Shown: piece by piece, positions 7,351 to 15,374 of the stretch
Layout of the letters: each line of letters starts with the position of its first letter
How positions within the stretch are numbered: position 1 is the stretch's first letter
From: an uncultured Pirellula sp.
GTDB taxonomy: Bacteria; Planctomycetota; Planctomycetia; Pirellulales; Pirellulaceae
NCBI GenBank assembly: GCA_903892365.1
Contig: CAITIF010000019.1
Coordinates: 1-16,299, forward strand
DNA: 16,299 nucleotides
Reading direction: 5' to 3'
Notes under the pieces: generated by a model
Databases searched by the model: none
The model's input: only the letters and a program-made list of their open reading frames with translations
What the model was told of the DNA's origin: nothing
Program-made: the position numbers and the translations under genes

Positions 7351-8904
7351 TTATCGAATTTGAGTTTCGTCGGTGCGGCCTGCAACGCGTTCTGGCGACA
7401 TTTCATCGATAAGCTGGGCGTATCGTTGATTGTCTCGATCGAAAGCTTCGAGATTTTCTTTGGTCGCGAAAAGAAAGACTCGCTTCGTGTCTGGCTGGAT
7501 GCATCCAAATTCGCATTTCCCGTCCACAAGATCCCCTGTCTCGAAGAAGCAAACCAAGTCAAAGCAGCTCAAGCACGGAGTAAATCGATCTGGTGCACTG
7601 AGCAGCTTTTGCCTCGCTCGTTCGCTTGAGCAGTGGTAGATGCGACCCCGATGGCGAACGGCATAGGCTGGCGATCCGCTCACCCAAGCGGGGTTCGTGC
7701 CCAGTGATAACGATTCGATCAGTTCGACTGGGCAATGACCATCTAGACCGATTGAATCGGCAACAATGTGGGTCGGCTCTGTCGCTCGAACGGTTGAAGC
7801 ATCGTGAGAAGGTGGCGTTCGCGGAGCAGCCTCTCGATTCATCTGCATCTCTGACAAATTCGAAAGTGTGGGCGAACCGCTGATTGGCCTAGCAGGAACG
7901 GATCGGTTTGCCTCCATGGCAGCCGGTGCTTCCGGAGTTACCGATGGGGCAATAGGCTCTTGAGCGAGTTGATCTGGCCTTACCTTCTGTTCTGTTCTGG
8001 CATGAAGTCCAGCAGCTTGGTGTGCGGGAACAACCAAGGGCTGTTTGGCAACGAAGGGGTTGTCGATGAATCGTTGCGGTTTTGTGCCAGTTTGGCCTGC
8101 TGGCAATTCCGATGCGGTCGGAGCTTGCGAATGCACTATAGGAGCAGCACGAGCGGTCATTGCGTTGTTCGCAGAACCGTTGTTCGACACTCCTGTGGCA
8201 TGAGGCAACTGTGGGCCCCATGTCGGTACGTCTGAACGGCTTGGCTCAGCATAAGGAGCGACTTGAGTGTTGAGGCCAGTAGGCGTTTGCCAGGACGCTG
8301 CTTGGCTTTTGACCGGGGCTCCTGCTGAGCCCGCATAGACTGGTTTTTCGGACTGGATTTGCGGGGTGTTCGCAGCCAGTTCTTTGTCTTGACGACGTTG
8401 GGTTGTTTTTGCAATCGCTTCGCGTTCGAGGGTCCAGTCCCTGTGCCGCAGCGCCAGCCTTTTGATCTTTTGGGTATAGATCGCAGGATCTTGGTCGCTA
8501 ATGCCCCGGTACAATTCGTCACCGTTGGGGAACAGGTAGACATCGGTGGGCCAACGGTTCACGTTGTACTTTTCTGCCAAGTCACGGCGTCGATCGGCAT
8601 TGATTTTCACTGGGATGACAGTGGAGTTGATGGCGGATACCAGCGCGGGATCCTTGAACGTTTTTTTATCGAGCAGTTTGCAGGGTGGGCAGTAGTCGCC
8701 GTAGAAATGCAAAAGCAAGATGCTATTGGAGGCCGCCGCTCGATGAACTGCGCCGTCGTAATCCTCTGTCCAAGCGATTTCACGCTCCGTTGCGCAGAGG
8801 GATCCGGTGGATAGAGCCATGAATGCAAAAATGCCAAGGCATACCGCGGACCACTTGGTGAAACGCGACCTATCAAGAAACGTTTTGGATTGGATAGCTG
8901 GCAT
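7351..8904 (-). CDS. Secreted thioredoxin-fold protein with Cys-rich YHS-like C-terminus
   Basis: A 517-residue exported protein. The N-terminal signal segment (hydrophobic about 19-36, possible cleavage near Ala38) is followed by a thioredoxin-like domain (about 44-150): 'LLLHFYGDYCPPCKLLD' with redox pair Cys72/Cys75, and 'NRWPTDVYLFPNG', which supplies the cis-Pro loop (WPT). This fits the DsbD-gamma/thioredoxin_7 type that keeps periplasmic thiols reduced or forms disulfides. A long Pro/Ala/Thr-rich linker (about 165-380) leads to a C-terminal domain (387 to about 505) starting LDGHCPVEL and containing RGRIYHCSSERARQKLL and KRVFLFATKENLEAF, two YHS-like half-repeats as I recall from other planctomycete secreted proteins. 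This domain has seven cysteines. ATG at 8904 is supported by AGGA seven bases upstream. First gene of a two-gene operon. Substrate unknown. Confidence 0.85.
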   Translation of the reverse strand: MPAIQSKTFLDRSRFTKWSAVCLGIFAFMALSTGSLCATEREIAWTEDYDGAVHRAAASNSILLLHFYGDYCPPCKLLDKKTFKDPALVSAINSTVIPVKINADRRRDLAEKYNVNRWPTDVYLFPNGDELYRGISDQDPAIYTQKIKRLALRHRDWTLEREAIAKTTQRRQDKELAANTPQIQSEKPVYAGSAGAPVKSQAASWQTPTGLNTQVAPYAEPSRSDVPTWGPQLPHATGVSNNGSANNAMTARAAPIVHSQAPTASELPAGQTGTKPQRFIDNPFVAKQPLVVPAHQAAGLHARTEQKVRPDQLAQEPIAPSVTPEAPAAMEANRSVPARPISGSPTLSNLSEMQMNREAAPRTPPSHDASTVRATEPTHIVADSIGLDGHCPVELIESLSLGTNPAWVSGSPAYAVRHRGRIYHCSSERARQKLLSAPDRFTPCLSCFDLVCFFETGDLVDGKCEFGCIQPDTKRVFLFATKENLEAFDRDNQRYAQLIDEMSPERVAGRTDETQIR

Positions 8905-9057
8905 TGGATCATCCTGTTGTTGCGTTTCGCACCCTGCACCAATGTAGGGAACGAACGTCTGTTTCAGTCGAATCGGTTACGTTGGCGAGCCAAATCGACC
9001 TTAAGTCGACAGATTCAATAAAATTTTTGGATTGTGCCGCCTGGAGCGAATTTTCTC

Positions 9058-9086
9058 TTGACACGGTGTAGGGCATGTGTGACACT
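9058..9086 (+). promoter_or_regulatory. Possible sigma-70 promoter for rho
   Basis: TTGACA at 9058-9063 is an exact -35 consensus. With a 17-bp spacer the -10 would be GACACT (9081-9086), only three of six matches. If used, the rho transcript would carry a leader of about 375 nt. Confidence 0.3.
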
Positions 9087-9218
9087 TGCTGCACACGTTT
9101 GAACGGCTGACCCTATGACCCAGCGGGTCGGTGAATGTGCTATCTCAATGGAGATGGGCTTCGTTCGAATTGCTCTCGCCACTGGCGTCCTCGGCATGCA
9201 ACTGATTCAGCTCGCTGG

Positions 9219-9294
9219 CTCGATCTTTTGTCGAAGAACTTTTTGATCGAGTTACTTCCTTCAAAAAGCGGATGTCAAAAAGCAGCCATCTGCT
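9219..9294 (+). promoter_or_regulatory. rho: Competing hairpins in the rho leader
   Basis: Three pairings share sequence. ctcgatc (9219-9225) can pair with gatcgag (9245-9251). ctttttga (9239-9246) can pair with tcaaaaag at 9261-9268 or with the second copy at 9275-9282. The two tcaaaaagc copies are exact direct repeats. A further agcag/ctgct hairpin follows (9281-9294). Mutually exclusive stems before rho fit attenuation-type autoregulation, known for rho leaders in Escherichia coli; here it is inferred. Confidence 0.3.
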
Positions 9295-9468
9295 GGCGAA
9301 AAATGCTGATCATCACAACATTTGAGATCAGCAAGGTCTTTACCAATTGTTTTCCTCGCGCACGATTTGGCGCAGTTTTATCTTCCGTTCTTCGACTGTT
9401 TTACCTGGTTCCTTTGGGTACGACGAACGGTTAGGAATTTTGTCTCCTGTTTGTTTGGACTAGCGTTT

Positions 9469-10812
9469 ATGCCCAAGAAGAAGCGTTTTCGATCTCGTTT
9501 TCAAGGTGATGATCAAGGTGGCTCAGGCGGAGCGGCATCGAGACCACGCGTTAAAAAACCGAGACGACGCTACGGTTCGAATTACCAGCAAGCTTTTGCT
9601 GAGCCCGAAGGGGAACCGGCCGAGGTCGTCCTAGACGAAAACGGCGATCCGGTTCCATCCGAAGCTGGTGAGCCCGCAAACGAAGAGCCGGGGCAAGAGT
9701 TTTTGGGGCTGCTGGAAATGCACCCGAATGGTTACGGGTTCCTTCGGTCGCCAGCCAACAATTATTCACGAGAACGAACAGATCCATTTGTGCCAGGCAC
9801 AATGATCGAAAAGTTTAAGCTTCGGCAAGGGGTCAAGATCCGTGCGCTGATGCAACAAACGCGTCGATCGCAAGGGCCTCGCGTCAAGGAAATCTTAGAC
9901 GTCGAAGGAATGAAGCCAGAAGACTACATCAATGTCAAAAATTTTGATCAGCTGACCGCAATTAACCCAGAACGCTGGTTGAAGCTAGAGATTGGTGCTC
10001 AGCCTGTGACCAACCGCATTATCGACCTTCTCGCTCCTTTGGGGCGTGGCCAGCGAGCCCTTATTGTGGCTCCTCCGCGGTCTGGAAAAACCATCATGCT
10101 TCAGAATATCTCTAAGGGGATTTCGCAGAATTATCCAGAGGTAGAGCTGATCGTTTTGCTGATCGATGAGCGGCCTGAAGAAGTCACCGACATGCGGCGC
10201 AGCATCGTCAAAGGTGAAGTGATTGCAAGTAGTCTCGACGAAGACGTCGATTCACACGTTCGACTTAGTCAGCTTGTCGTGGATCGTTGTCGGCGTCTTG
10301 CTGAGATGGGCAAAGATGTTTTCATGCTGATGGATTCGATCACTCGGTTGGCACGAGCATTCAATAAGTGGGTTGGTAACAGCGGCGCGACCATGTCGGG
10401 CGGTGTCAACATCAAGGCGATGGACATTCCTAAGAAGCTGTTTGCTACCGCTCGTTGCTTTGCAGAGGGAGGGTCGCTGACCATTGTCGGAACCGCACTA
10501 GTCGATACAGGTTCACGCATGGACGAACTTATCTTTCAAGAGTTCAAGGGAACAGGGAACATGGAACTTGTTCTGGACAAGAAGCTTGCCGACCGGCGGG
10601 TATGGCCTGCTATCGATATTTCCCAGTCGGGAACGCGGCGCGAAGAACTTTTGCATGATCCAGATACCTATCATTCCGTAACGATGATTCGACGTACTTT
10701 GAACTCGATGCATCCTGTGGAAGCGATGGAGCAACTGACAAAGCAGCTGTCCCGTTTTCAGAGCAATCAAGAGTTTCTCAAGCTGATTGCCAACGCCAAG
10801 ATCCTTGATTAG
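9469..10812 (+). CDS. rho: Transcription termination factor Rho
   Basis: Hexameric RNA helicase that ends transcription by RNA-driven ATP hydrolysis. From ATG at 9469 the protein has 447 residues. The cold-shock-type RNA-binding domain (about 78-145) has the RNP-1-like NGYGFLRS (88-94). The ATPase domain has Walker A APPRSGKT with Lys207 and Thr208 (usually APPKAGKT), the Asp-Glu-Arg triad [13 protein letters not shown] (233-235), the Q-loop segment [14 protein letters not shown], and [26 protein letters not shown], where Arg replaces the usual R-loop Lys. The typical N-terminal Rho_N helical bundle is not recognisable: residues 1-76 are low-complexity, first very basic ([21 protein letters not shown]) and then acidic ([16 protein letters not shown]). 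The upstream TTG frame at 9322 is rejected as start because the N-terminus would be hydrophobic. No strong ribosome site is seen. rnpA follows after 94 bp. Confidence 0.97.
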   Translation: MPKKKRFRSRFQGDDQGGSGGAASRPRVKKPRRRYGSNYQQAFAEPEGEPAEVVLDENGDPVPSEAGEPANEEPGQEFLGLLEMHPNGYGFLRSPANNYSRERTDPFVPGTMIEKFKLRQGVKIRALMQQTRRSQGPRVKEILDVEGMKPEDYINVKNFDQLTAINPERWLKLEIGAQPVTNRIIDLLAPLGRGQRALIVAPPRSGKTIMLQNISKGISQNYPEVELIVLLIDERPEEVTDMRRSIVKGEVIASSLDEDVDSHVRLSQLVVDRCRRLAEMGKDVFMLMDSITRLARAFNKWVGNSGATMSGGVNIKAMDIPKKLFATARCFAEGGSLTIVGTALVDTGSRMDELIFQEFKGTGNMELVLDKKLADRRVWPAIDISQSGTRREELLHDPDTYHSVTMIRRTLNSMHPVEAMEQLTKQLSRFQSNQEFLKLIANAKILD

Positions 10813-10816
10813 TGCA

Positions 10817-10844
10817 GGCTCCTGAGCCGCGGGCGCTATCCGCG
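10817..10844 (+). terminator. Weak GC-rich hairpins after rho
   Basis: ggctc/gagcc (10817-10828, very small loop) and cgcgg/ccgcg (10828-10844, 7-nt loop) follow the rho stop. There is no T-run, so read-through into rnpA is likely. A lone TATACT (10857-10862) downstream could be a -10 box, but no matching -35 is seen. Confidence 0.22.
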
Positions 10845-10888
10845 TCTAGGATTCCCTATACTCAATCTGGTCTTTGGCCGGACGTTTC

Positions 10889-10943
10889 CCTGTTTGGAAA
10901 TCGAACATGACACCACAACGTGACGAACGATTTCCCAAACAGG
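10889..10943 (+). promoter_or_regulatory. rnpA: Long hairpin enclosing the rnpA ribosome site and start codon
   Basis: cctgtttggaaatcg (10889-10903) pairs over all 15 bases with cgatttcccaaacagg (10928-10943), leaving one bulged C. The GGAAA ribosome site (10896-10900) is inside the left arm, the ATG (10907-10909) is in the 24-nt loop, and the right arm encodes residues 8-13 of the protein. A shorter alternative stem, tttcc/ggaaa (10885-10900), would hide the same ribosome site. Translational control or an RNA-binding site is inferred from the geometry. Confidence 0.6.
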
Positions 10944-11260
10944 CTCGTGTCGTAAATCAAAAAGACTTTGATCGGGTGTTTCGGTCTGGGTTGGTTGTTA
11001 GCGATGGGACTTTAGTTGTTCACTTTTGCAGAAACAATCTTCTACGCACTCGACTTGGGCTGAGCGTTTCGAAACGCGTGGGGAGCTCCCCTATCCGCAA
11101 TCTTTGGAAAAGGCATGCAAGGGAAGCGTTCCGTAAGCTTCAGCCCGATTTGCCTGTCGGTTTCGACCTCGTGGTTCGTCCCCGAAAAGGTGCGTCACCC
11201 GATGCTGTATTAGTCGCTCAGTCCTTCGCCAAACTTAGCCACAAGATCCGAAAACGATAA
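10907..11260 (+). CDS. rnpA: Ribonuclease P protein component
   Basis: Basic protein subunit that binds the RNase P RNA and helps it remove 5' leaders from tRNA precursors. From ATG 10907 it has 117 residues, the usual size. Family hallmarks: FPKQARVVNQKDFDRVF at the N-terminus, a GLSVSKRVGSSPIRN strand-turn segment, and the signature RNLWKRHAREAFR (Arg64, Asn65, Lys68, Arg69, Arg72), followed by FDLVVRPRKGA. The TTG at 10874 would add 11 residues not typical of the family; GGAAA eight bases or so before ATG 10907 supports the later start. The usual neighbours rpmH (upstream) and yidD/yidC (downstream) are absent; rho precedes it on the same strand. The start region is buried in a long hairpin. 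Confidence 0.93.
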   Translation: MTPQRDERFPKQARVVNQKDFDRVFRSGLVVSDGTLVVHFCRNNLLRTRLGLSVSKRVGSSPIRNLWKRHAREAFRKLQPDLPVGFDLVVRPRKGASPDAVLVAQSFAKLSHKIRKR

Positions 11261-11420
11261 GCTCGGTTTTGGGGCCGTTTGATGGTCTTTTCAATGCGTT
11301 GGATGGTGCATGCCTTGGACTGCACTTGCCTGCAGCCTTGAAGCAGCACTTGATGGGTGTTTCGCATGGGCTGAGACGCTCGACATTCTCGCGACGTGTT
11401 GGTATTTGCAGTACTTAAGC

Positions 11421-11441
11421 ACCAATCGCTGGTCTTTTTTT
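11421..11441 (+). terminator. Short stem with seven T
   Basis: acca (11421-11424) and tggt (11430-11433) flank a 5-nt loop and are followed by C and seven T (11435-11441). The T-run is good but the stem is only 4 bp, so this is a weak terminator candidate for rnpA. Confidence 0.28.
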
Positions 11442-11476
11442 CTTCTGGCACGGTTTTTGTTAATAGGTGGTCGCAG

Positions 11477-11504
11477 GACCTGAATTGAATCAGGTCTTTG
11501 TTTC
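11477..11504 (+). terminator. 7-bp hairpin with T-rich tail
   Basis: gacctga (11477-11483) pairs with tcaggtc (11490-11496) over a 6-nt loop, followed by tttgtttcc. It looks like an intrinsic terminator of moderate strength, placed 24 nt or so before the next start codon, so it could terminate rnpA or attenuate the following operon. Confidence 0.4.
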
Positions 11505-11527
11505 CACTGTTTTCACGGAACCATGAC

Positions 11528-14500
11528 ATGAGCCATGTAAGACCTGCTGATCCTGAGCCATTTGCTCCGCCCCCGCAACCGCTTCTTTCTCAATCGTTTT
11601 CGGTGAGTGCTCAGGCGGCCGAATCGAAACCCAAGGAAGTGTCTTTTGTGGAACGATTCGTCGCAGCCTTCTTTCACGAATCGAACATCAAATGGATGTT
11701 ATTCGTTGGAGCCGCCATCGTTACGGTCAGTTCCTTGAAACTGGTGGCACAGCAATGGGATGCTTGGTCGGTCACATTCAAGTTTCTTTCGATCCTGGTT
11801 TATGTTGCCGCTGTCTATGGATTCGCCGAAGCGAGCGGGAAGCTTTTGGGGCTTCGCTCAACTTCTTCCGTCTTGAAGATGTTGACTCTGATTTTGCTTC
11901 CTATCAGCTTTTATGCTCTACCGTGGCTTGCTGCTTCTGCTTCCGAAAACGCGTTTTCTTTGTTTCCTCTGCTCGCGGTTGGTTCCGTGTTCGCAGCGTG
12001 GGTTTCGGATCGTATTTTCAAATCCTTCTTGCTTGAACGCCAAGTCACTTTTCAGGTCGTGTATCTAGCGTTGGCAATAGCCGGCGCCATGCCGACGTTC
12101 CAGAGCGGATCTCTGCTGGTTGCGTCGATCCTTTGGTTGGTCGGTACCGTGGGGATTATCAAGATCAATCGGCATGTGTTTTGGTTGGTGGAGCAACATC
12201 GAAAGCCGCTCGTTTTAGGATTTCTTCCGATCCTACTTATCGGGGCTCAGATGGTTGTCTTGTTTGCAACCAAGTTGAACTGGCTTCATCAATTGGAATG
12301 GTTGGGGCTTGGATTGGTTTTATGTTCCGTTCCGATTGTGACCACAGCCCGCACGGTAGCTCAAGTTCATAAATCGCGAACAGGTGGGCTATTGGAAACG
12401 ATTCCGCTGGATGTTGCGATCTCCGTCTTGATTGGATTGGTGATGGCTGCCTCGGGAGTGGTTCTGTCGTTTACCGGTTTTCGTTGGACCGGACAGACTA
12501 CATTCGCTGCGGTTCCAACTTGTATCATTGCAGCCTCTTTGGCTTGGTTCGCCGCACGAGACACCAGGAATGTCGGTTTTACTTGGGTCACTATCATTCT
12601 GATGCTGGTGGCTTATCAAGCAACCCCTACCCTGGTTTCTAGTTTTGCCAAGCAAGCCATCTCCATAGCTGCTACGACTCTTTCCGAGGACCGACTGCCC
12701 GTCGCATTCTATGGCCTAACCTATGTACCGTTGTTGTTGGGGTGGACGGTTGCAAGCTGGGCGTTCTCGAAACGTACCTACTTCAGCAAGCCATTGCAAA
12801 TTGCAGTAACCTGCTTGACCCTTTTGTTAATGCCTTTGTCATTGACACATGTGAAAGCAGCCTTTTTGATTTCGGTAGTACACAGTTGTCTCTTTTTGGT
12901 GTACGCCAATGTTTGGAAAGACCGTCGTTATATCATCCCGTTCTTCGCTGCGTTAACGGTTGCAGTAGGTTATTGCGTACCATTCTTGAACGCGACGTTA
13001 GAAACCGCCATCGACCTACCATACATCGGTGTGAGTTTAGGTGTGTGGGGGTGCCTGCTGTTGCTTGCTCCGTTGGACTCTTGGATAAATCGGATCCCGG
13101 TTCGTGATTCGGTGTACTTGGCGTGGCCGCTAAATCGGCAAGGCAACGCCATTTCGGCAAGCATGATCTTTGGAGCAATTGCAATCATCGGGGTTGGGGT
13201 GTTCTGGTTTGGTTATTCCATGAACAACATCGGGTCGGACTTGAACGTGGGTACCATTCTCGTCGGGCTTTTAGTGAGTCTTGGGGCTTGGATTGTTGTT
13301 TGCAAGTCGCGGCATTACCTTGCGGGCTTTGCTCTCGCGTTGGTTCTGATGATGCTGTGCATCAATTTTACGCTGGCTCAACACTGGAGCCCCGAATGGA
13401 ACTTGAACTTGGCTGTCACCGCATCAGTCGTTGTGTCGGCAATTGGGTACTTTGGTACGCATGCGATTCGACGTCAGGTTGTTGTGAATTGGGAAGCGGA
13501 GCGTATCAAGCTAGGGATGAACTTAAGAGGCCTGGCGGTTGTATGGCGAGACCCACAATCGCATCGAGGTCAACGGCAGGCAGAGCGATCTCTAGCATGC
13601 TTGATTCCCGCTGCGGATTTAGCAACGGTGTTCGTCATACTTGGTTTAGCATGGCAATCGATTGCATTGGTGCGGTCGTCGGTTTTCATGATGCATGATC
13701 AAATTGCGTGGTGTGGATTTGTATTGCTTGCATGGCTCGTCTTTGCGATCGCGGTCACTCGAAGTCGTATCGCCACCGCCATCTTTGTCGGAGTGTTTCC
13801 TTTGCTCGCGTCGTCTATTTTGCAATCGAACGCCATTGTTCCATCAAGTCTAAACTACTCTGTACTTATTTGGTCACTCACATCCATCGCCGTTGGTGTC
13901 GTTCCCTTTTGGGTAGAACGCTATCGCCGCGAAAGCCAGCTTGCTTCAGCGGAACTGGCTTCGGATTCGCTTCCGTTGACTGCATTGGTTCCGTGGGTCT
14001 GCAGTGCGTGGTTGACGATGTTGACGGCGTGTGGAATCGTTCAGTTCTCCGCTTTGATTCAACTGGCCGCTTTGGTATCCCTGGGTGGCTTGGTGGTTTT
14101 TCATCGACCTCAGCGATCTTCGCTTGCCTTTGGGTTGGGCGCGATGTGGGCCAATGCCCTTGGGTTGATGTTGATGTTGCCTTGGATCGGATTTCATGAC
14201 TATCGAGCAGTATTCCAACTTTTGACCTTGGATGCGAATTCAATGAACGGCTTGCCAGTACTGATTCTGGCGATAGCCCTCAACGGACTTTTGGTTCAAA
14301 GGCTGGGGGCTCGGTTAGAACCAGGGGTATTGCTGGCATGGCTTATTTCCTTGCGAGTGGTTTTCTCAGGGCTCTTGTTGCACGTCTGCTTCACAGCGAA
14401 TCTAGGCGTTGCACAGACAGTGTTAGGAGCACTGGCTTGCATGGTCGTTGCGGCGGATGAGTTCTGGATGGCGATTCGCGGGCGTAATGAACTTCGCGTT

Positions 14501-15334
14501 TGGTGCTCCATGCTGGCCTTGGGCTTCTCGATATTTCTGATGTTTCTAAACGGAATACTACCTGTTCAAACGGGTGTGGGTTTAGTGGCTGTCGTGCTGG
14601 TGGGAGCGACGCTGCAATGGCTTGGAGATCGTTTTGCTAAATCCGAACGATTGCGAGTTGCTTCGCAGCCGATGCAAATCGTTGGATGGGTTGCCCCAAG
14701 CTTCGCGGTTTGTATCGGCTTGATGGCGATGGTGTTTGGGACAGCGACTACCGCCTGGGTATCGTTAGCGATTTTCCTAAGTGCGTTCGTGCATGCGGTT
14801 CGCGGTTGGAGCTCCGGCCAACGCTGGCATGCTTGGCTAGCCTTGGCGATGGTCAACATTGGGCTGGCAAATATCAATCGAGCTTTAGGATGGTTCGATC
14901 TTCAGTTGTATCTAGCACCGATCGGGCTATCGATCCTAGGCTTGCTGGAACTGATGAAGCGAGAGATACCTCAATCGGGGCACAAGCCTATTCGCTTGGC
15001 AGGAGCATTTTGCATCTTGGTCTCGCCAATCTTTCAGATTTTGGCTGGAAGCTGGTGGCACATGTTTTCCTTGATGCTTCTTTCGGTGCTTGTCGTGTTG
15101 ATTGCGATTGGGTTGCGTGTGCGTGTCTTGATGTACACCGGCGTAGCGTTCTTATTCGCAGATTTGTTGGCCATGTTGGTGCGGTCTGCGGTGGATCATC
15201 CGAACATGCTATGGGTAAGCGGATTAGGGCTCGGTTTGATGGTGATTGCTATCGGAGCTGTTTGCGAAGTGTATCGCGAACGGCTGCTATCCAGAGTGCG
15301 AACGCTGAGCTCAGAGCTCGCAACTTGGAACTAA
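11528..15334 (+). CDS. Giant polytopic membrane protein, unknown function
   Basis: A 1268-residue protein dominated by hydrophobic helices; by eye I count roughly 35-40 candidate membrane segments (first ones about 56-73, 84-101, 115-136). The N-terminus (1-53) is a Pro-rich cytoplasmic tail (PFAPPPQP) followed by an amphipathic stretch, FVERFVAAFFHESNIKWM-like. The C-terminus is a short soluble helix with basic and Leu heptads (EVYRERLLSRVRTLSSELATWN). The repeated helix pairs recall DUF2157/DUF2339-type hydrophobic proteins, but no transport, glycosyltransferase or protease motif is visible and I cannot name a family; I believe similar proteins exist in other Pirellulaceae. ATG at 11528 has ACGGAA seven bases upstream; a TTG at 11498 lies in the tail of a hairpin and is less likely. 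The pspA homologue follows after 40 nt without a terminator, so the two are probably co-transcribed. Confidence 0.82.
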   Translation: MSHVRPADPEPFAPPPQPLLSQSFSVSAQAAESKPKEVSFVERFVAAFFHESNIKWMLFVGAAIVTVSSLKLVAQQWDAWSVTFKFLSILVYVAAVYGFAEASGKLLGLRSTSSVLKMLTLILLPISFYALPWLAASASENAFSLFPLLAVGSVFAAWVSDRIFKSFLLERQVTFQVVYLALAIAGAMPTFQSGSLLVASILWLVGTVGIIKINRHVFWLVEQHRKPLVLGFLPILLIGAQMVVLFATKLNWLHQLEWLGLGLVLCSVPIVTTARTVAQVHKSRTGGLLETIPLDVAISVLIGLVMAASGVVLSFTGFRWTGQTTFAAVPTCIIAASLAWFAARDTRNVGFTWVTIILMLVAYQATPTLVSSFAKQAISIAATTLSEDRLPVAFYGLTYVPLLLGWTVASWAFSKRTYFSKPLQIAVTCLTLLLMPLSLTHVKAAFLISVVHSCLFLVYANVWKDRRYIIPFFAALTVAVGYCVPFLNATLETAIDLPYIGVSLGVWGCLLLLAPLDSWINRIPVRDSVYLAWPLNRQGNAISASMIFGAIAIIGVGVFWFGYSMNNIGSDLNVGTILVGLLVSLGAWIVVCKSRHYLAGFALALVLMMLCINFTLAQHWSPEWNLNLAVTASVVVSAIGYFGTHAIRRQVVVNWEAERIKLGMNLRGLAVVWRDPQSHRGQRQAERSLACLIPAADLATVFVILGLAWQSIALVRSSVFMMHDQIAWCGFVLLAWLVFAIAVTRSRIATAIFVGVFPLLASSILQSNAIVPSSLNYSVLIWSLTSIAVGVVPFWVERYRRESQLASAELASDSLPLTALVPWVCSAWLTMLTACGIVQFSALIQLAALVSLGGLVVFHRPQRSSLAFGLGAMWANALGLMLMLPWIGFHDYRAVFQLLTLDANSMNGLPVLILAIALNGLLVQRLGARLEPGVLLAWLISLRVVFSGLLLHVCFTANLGVAQTVLGALACMVVAADEFWMAIRGRNELRVWCSMLALGFSIFLMFLNGILPVQTGVGLVAVVLVGATLQWLGDRFAKSERLRVASQPMQIVGWVAPSFAVCIGLMAMVFGTATTAWVSLAIFLSAFVHAVRGWSSGQRWHAWLALAMVNIGLANINRALGWFDLQLYLAPIGLSILGLLELMKREIPQSGHKPIRLAGAFCILVSPIFQILAGSWWHMFSLMLLSVLVVLIAIGLRVRVLMYTGVAFLFADLLAMLVRSAVDHPNMLWVSGLGLGLMVIAIGAVCEVYRERLLSRVRTLSSELATWN

Positions 15335-15366
15335 AAGTGGTTTTGTATTAGGTCTTTGTGTTAAAA

Positions 15367-15371
15367 AAGGA
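15367..15371 (+). promoter_or_regulatory. Strong ribosome site of the pspA-like gene
   Basis: AAGGA in an A-rich context lies 3-4 nt before ATG 15375 and 9-10 nt before ATG 15381. It serves both; spacing and family comparison slightly favour the second ATG, so the protein may begin MAWLSQF. Confidence 0.6.
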
Positions 15372-15374
15372 AAA

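Larger units (their letters stand above)
8905..9468. other. Gene-free divergent region and rho leader
   Basis: This 564-bp stretch separates the divergent thioredoxin gene and rho. I see no protein that looks real in it. It holds the putative rho promoter (9058-9086), small hairpins (tcgac/gtcga at 8995-9009; gaccc/gggtc at 9117-9129; gctgatc/gatcagc at 9305-9332) and a cluster of competing stems (9219-9294). A frame open upstream of the rho ATG back to a TTG at 9322 encodes a hydrophobic sequence unlike any Rho and is taken as leader. Confidence 0.6.
11261..11527. other. Gene-free spacer between rnpA and the giant membrane-protein gene
   Basis: No convincing coding sequence in 267 bp. I looked for yidD, the common follower of rnpA; short open stretches lack its Cys-rich and 'RCHP' motifs and are cut by stops. 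The spacer carries two terminator-like hairpins near its right end. Confidence 0.5.

Noticed and set aside
7430..8814. Plus-strand ORFs opposite the thioredoxin gene
   Set aside because: They mirror the minus-strand coding frame and have no domain or start-site support.
9135..9434. 99-codon ORF in the rho leader
   Set aside because: Composition is not protein-like (many Arg/Cys/Trp), no ribosome site, and it overlaps the structured leader; at most a leader peptide.
9322..9468. N-terminal extension of rho from a TTG
   Set aside because: It would add 49 hydrophobic, Phe-rich residues unlike any Rho; ATG at 9469 gives a sensible basic start.
10874..10906. Upstream TTG start of rnpA
   Set aside because: Adds residues not seen in the family, while ATG 10907 has a ribosome site and gives the normal N-terminus.
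11261..11420. Possible yidD remnant after rnpA
   Set aside because: Open stretches show faint resemblance only with frameshifts and lack the Cys-rich and RCHP motifs, so I cannot support even a pseudogene.
11218..11529. 103-codon minus-strand ORF across the rnpA end and spacer
   Set aside because: No recognisable domain, no ribosome site, overlaps rnpA antisense and terminator-like structures.
13123..14199. Long alternative-frame ORFs inside the giant membrane-protein gene
   Set aside because: Arg/Cys/Trp-rich frame shadows of a Leu/Val/Ala-rich coding frame.
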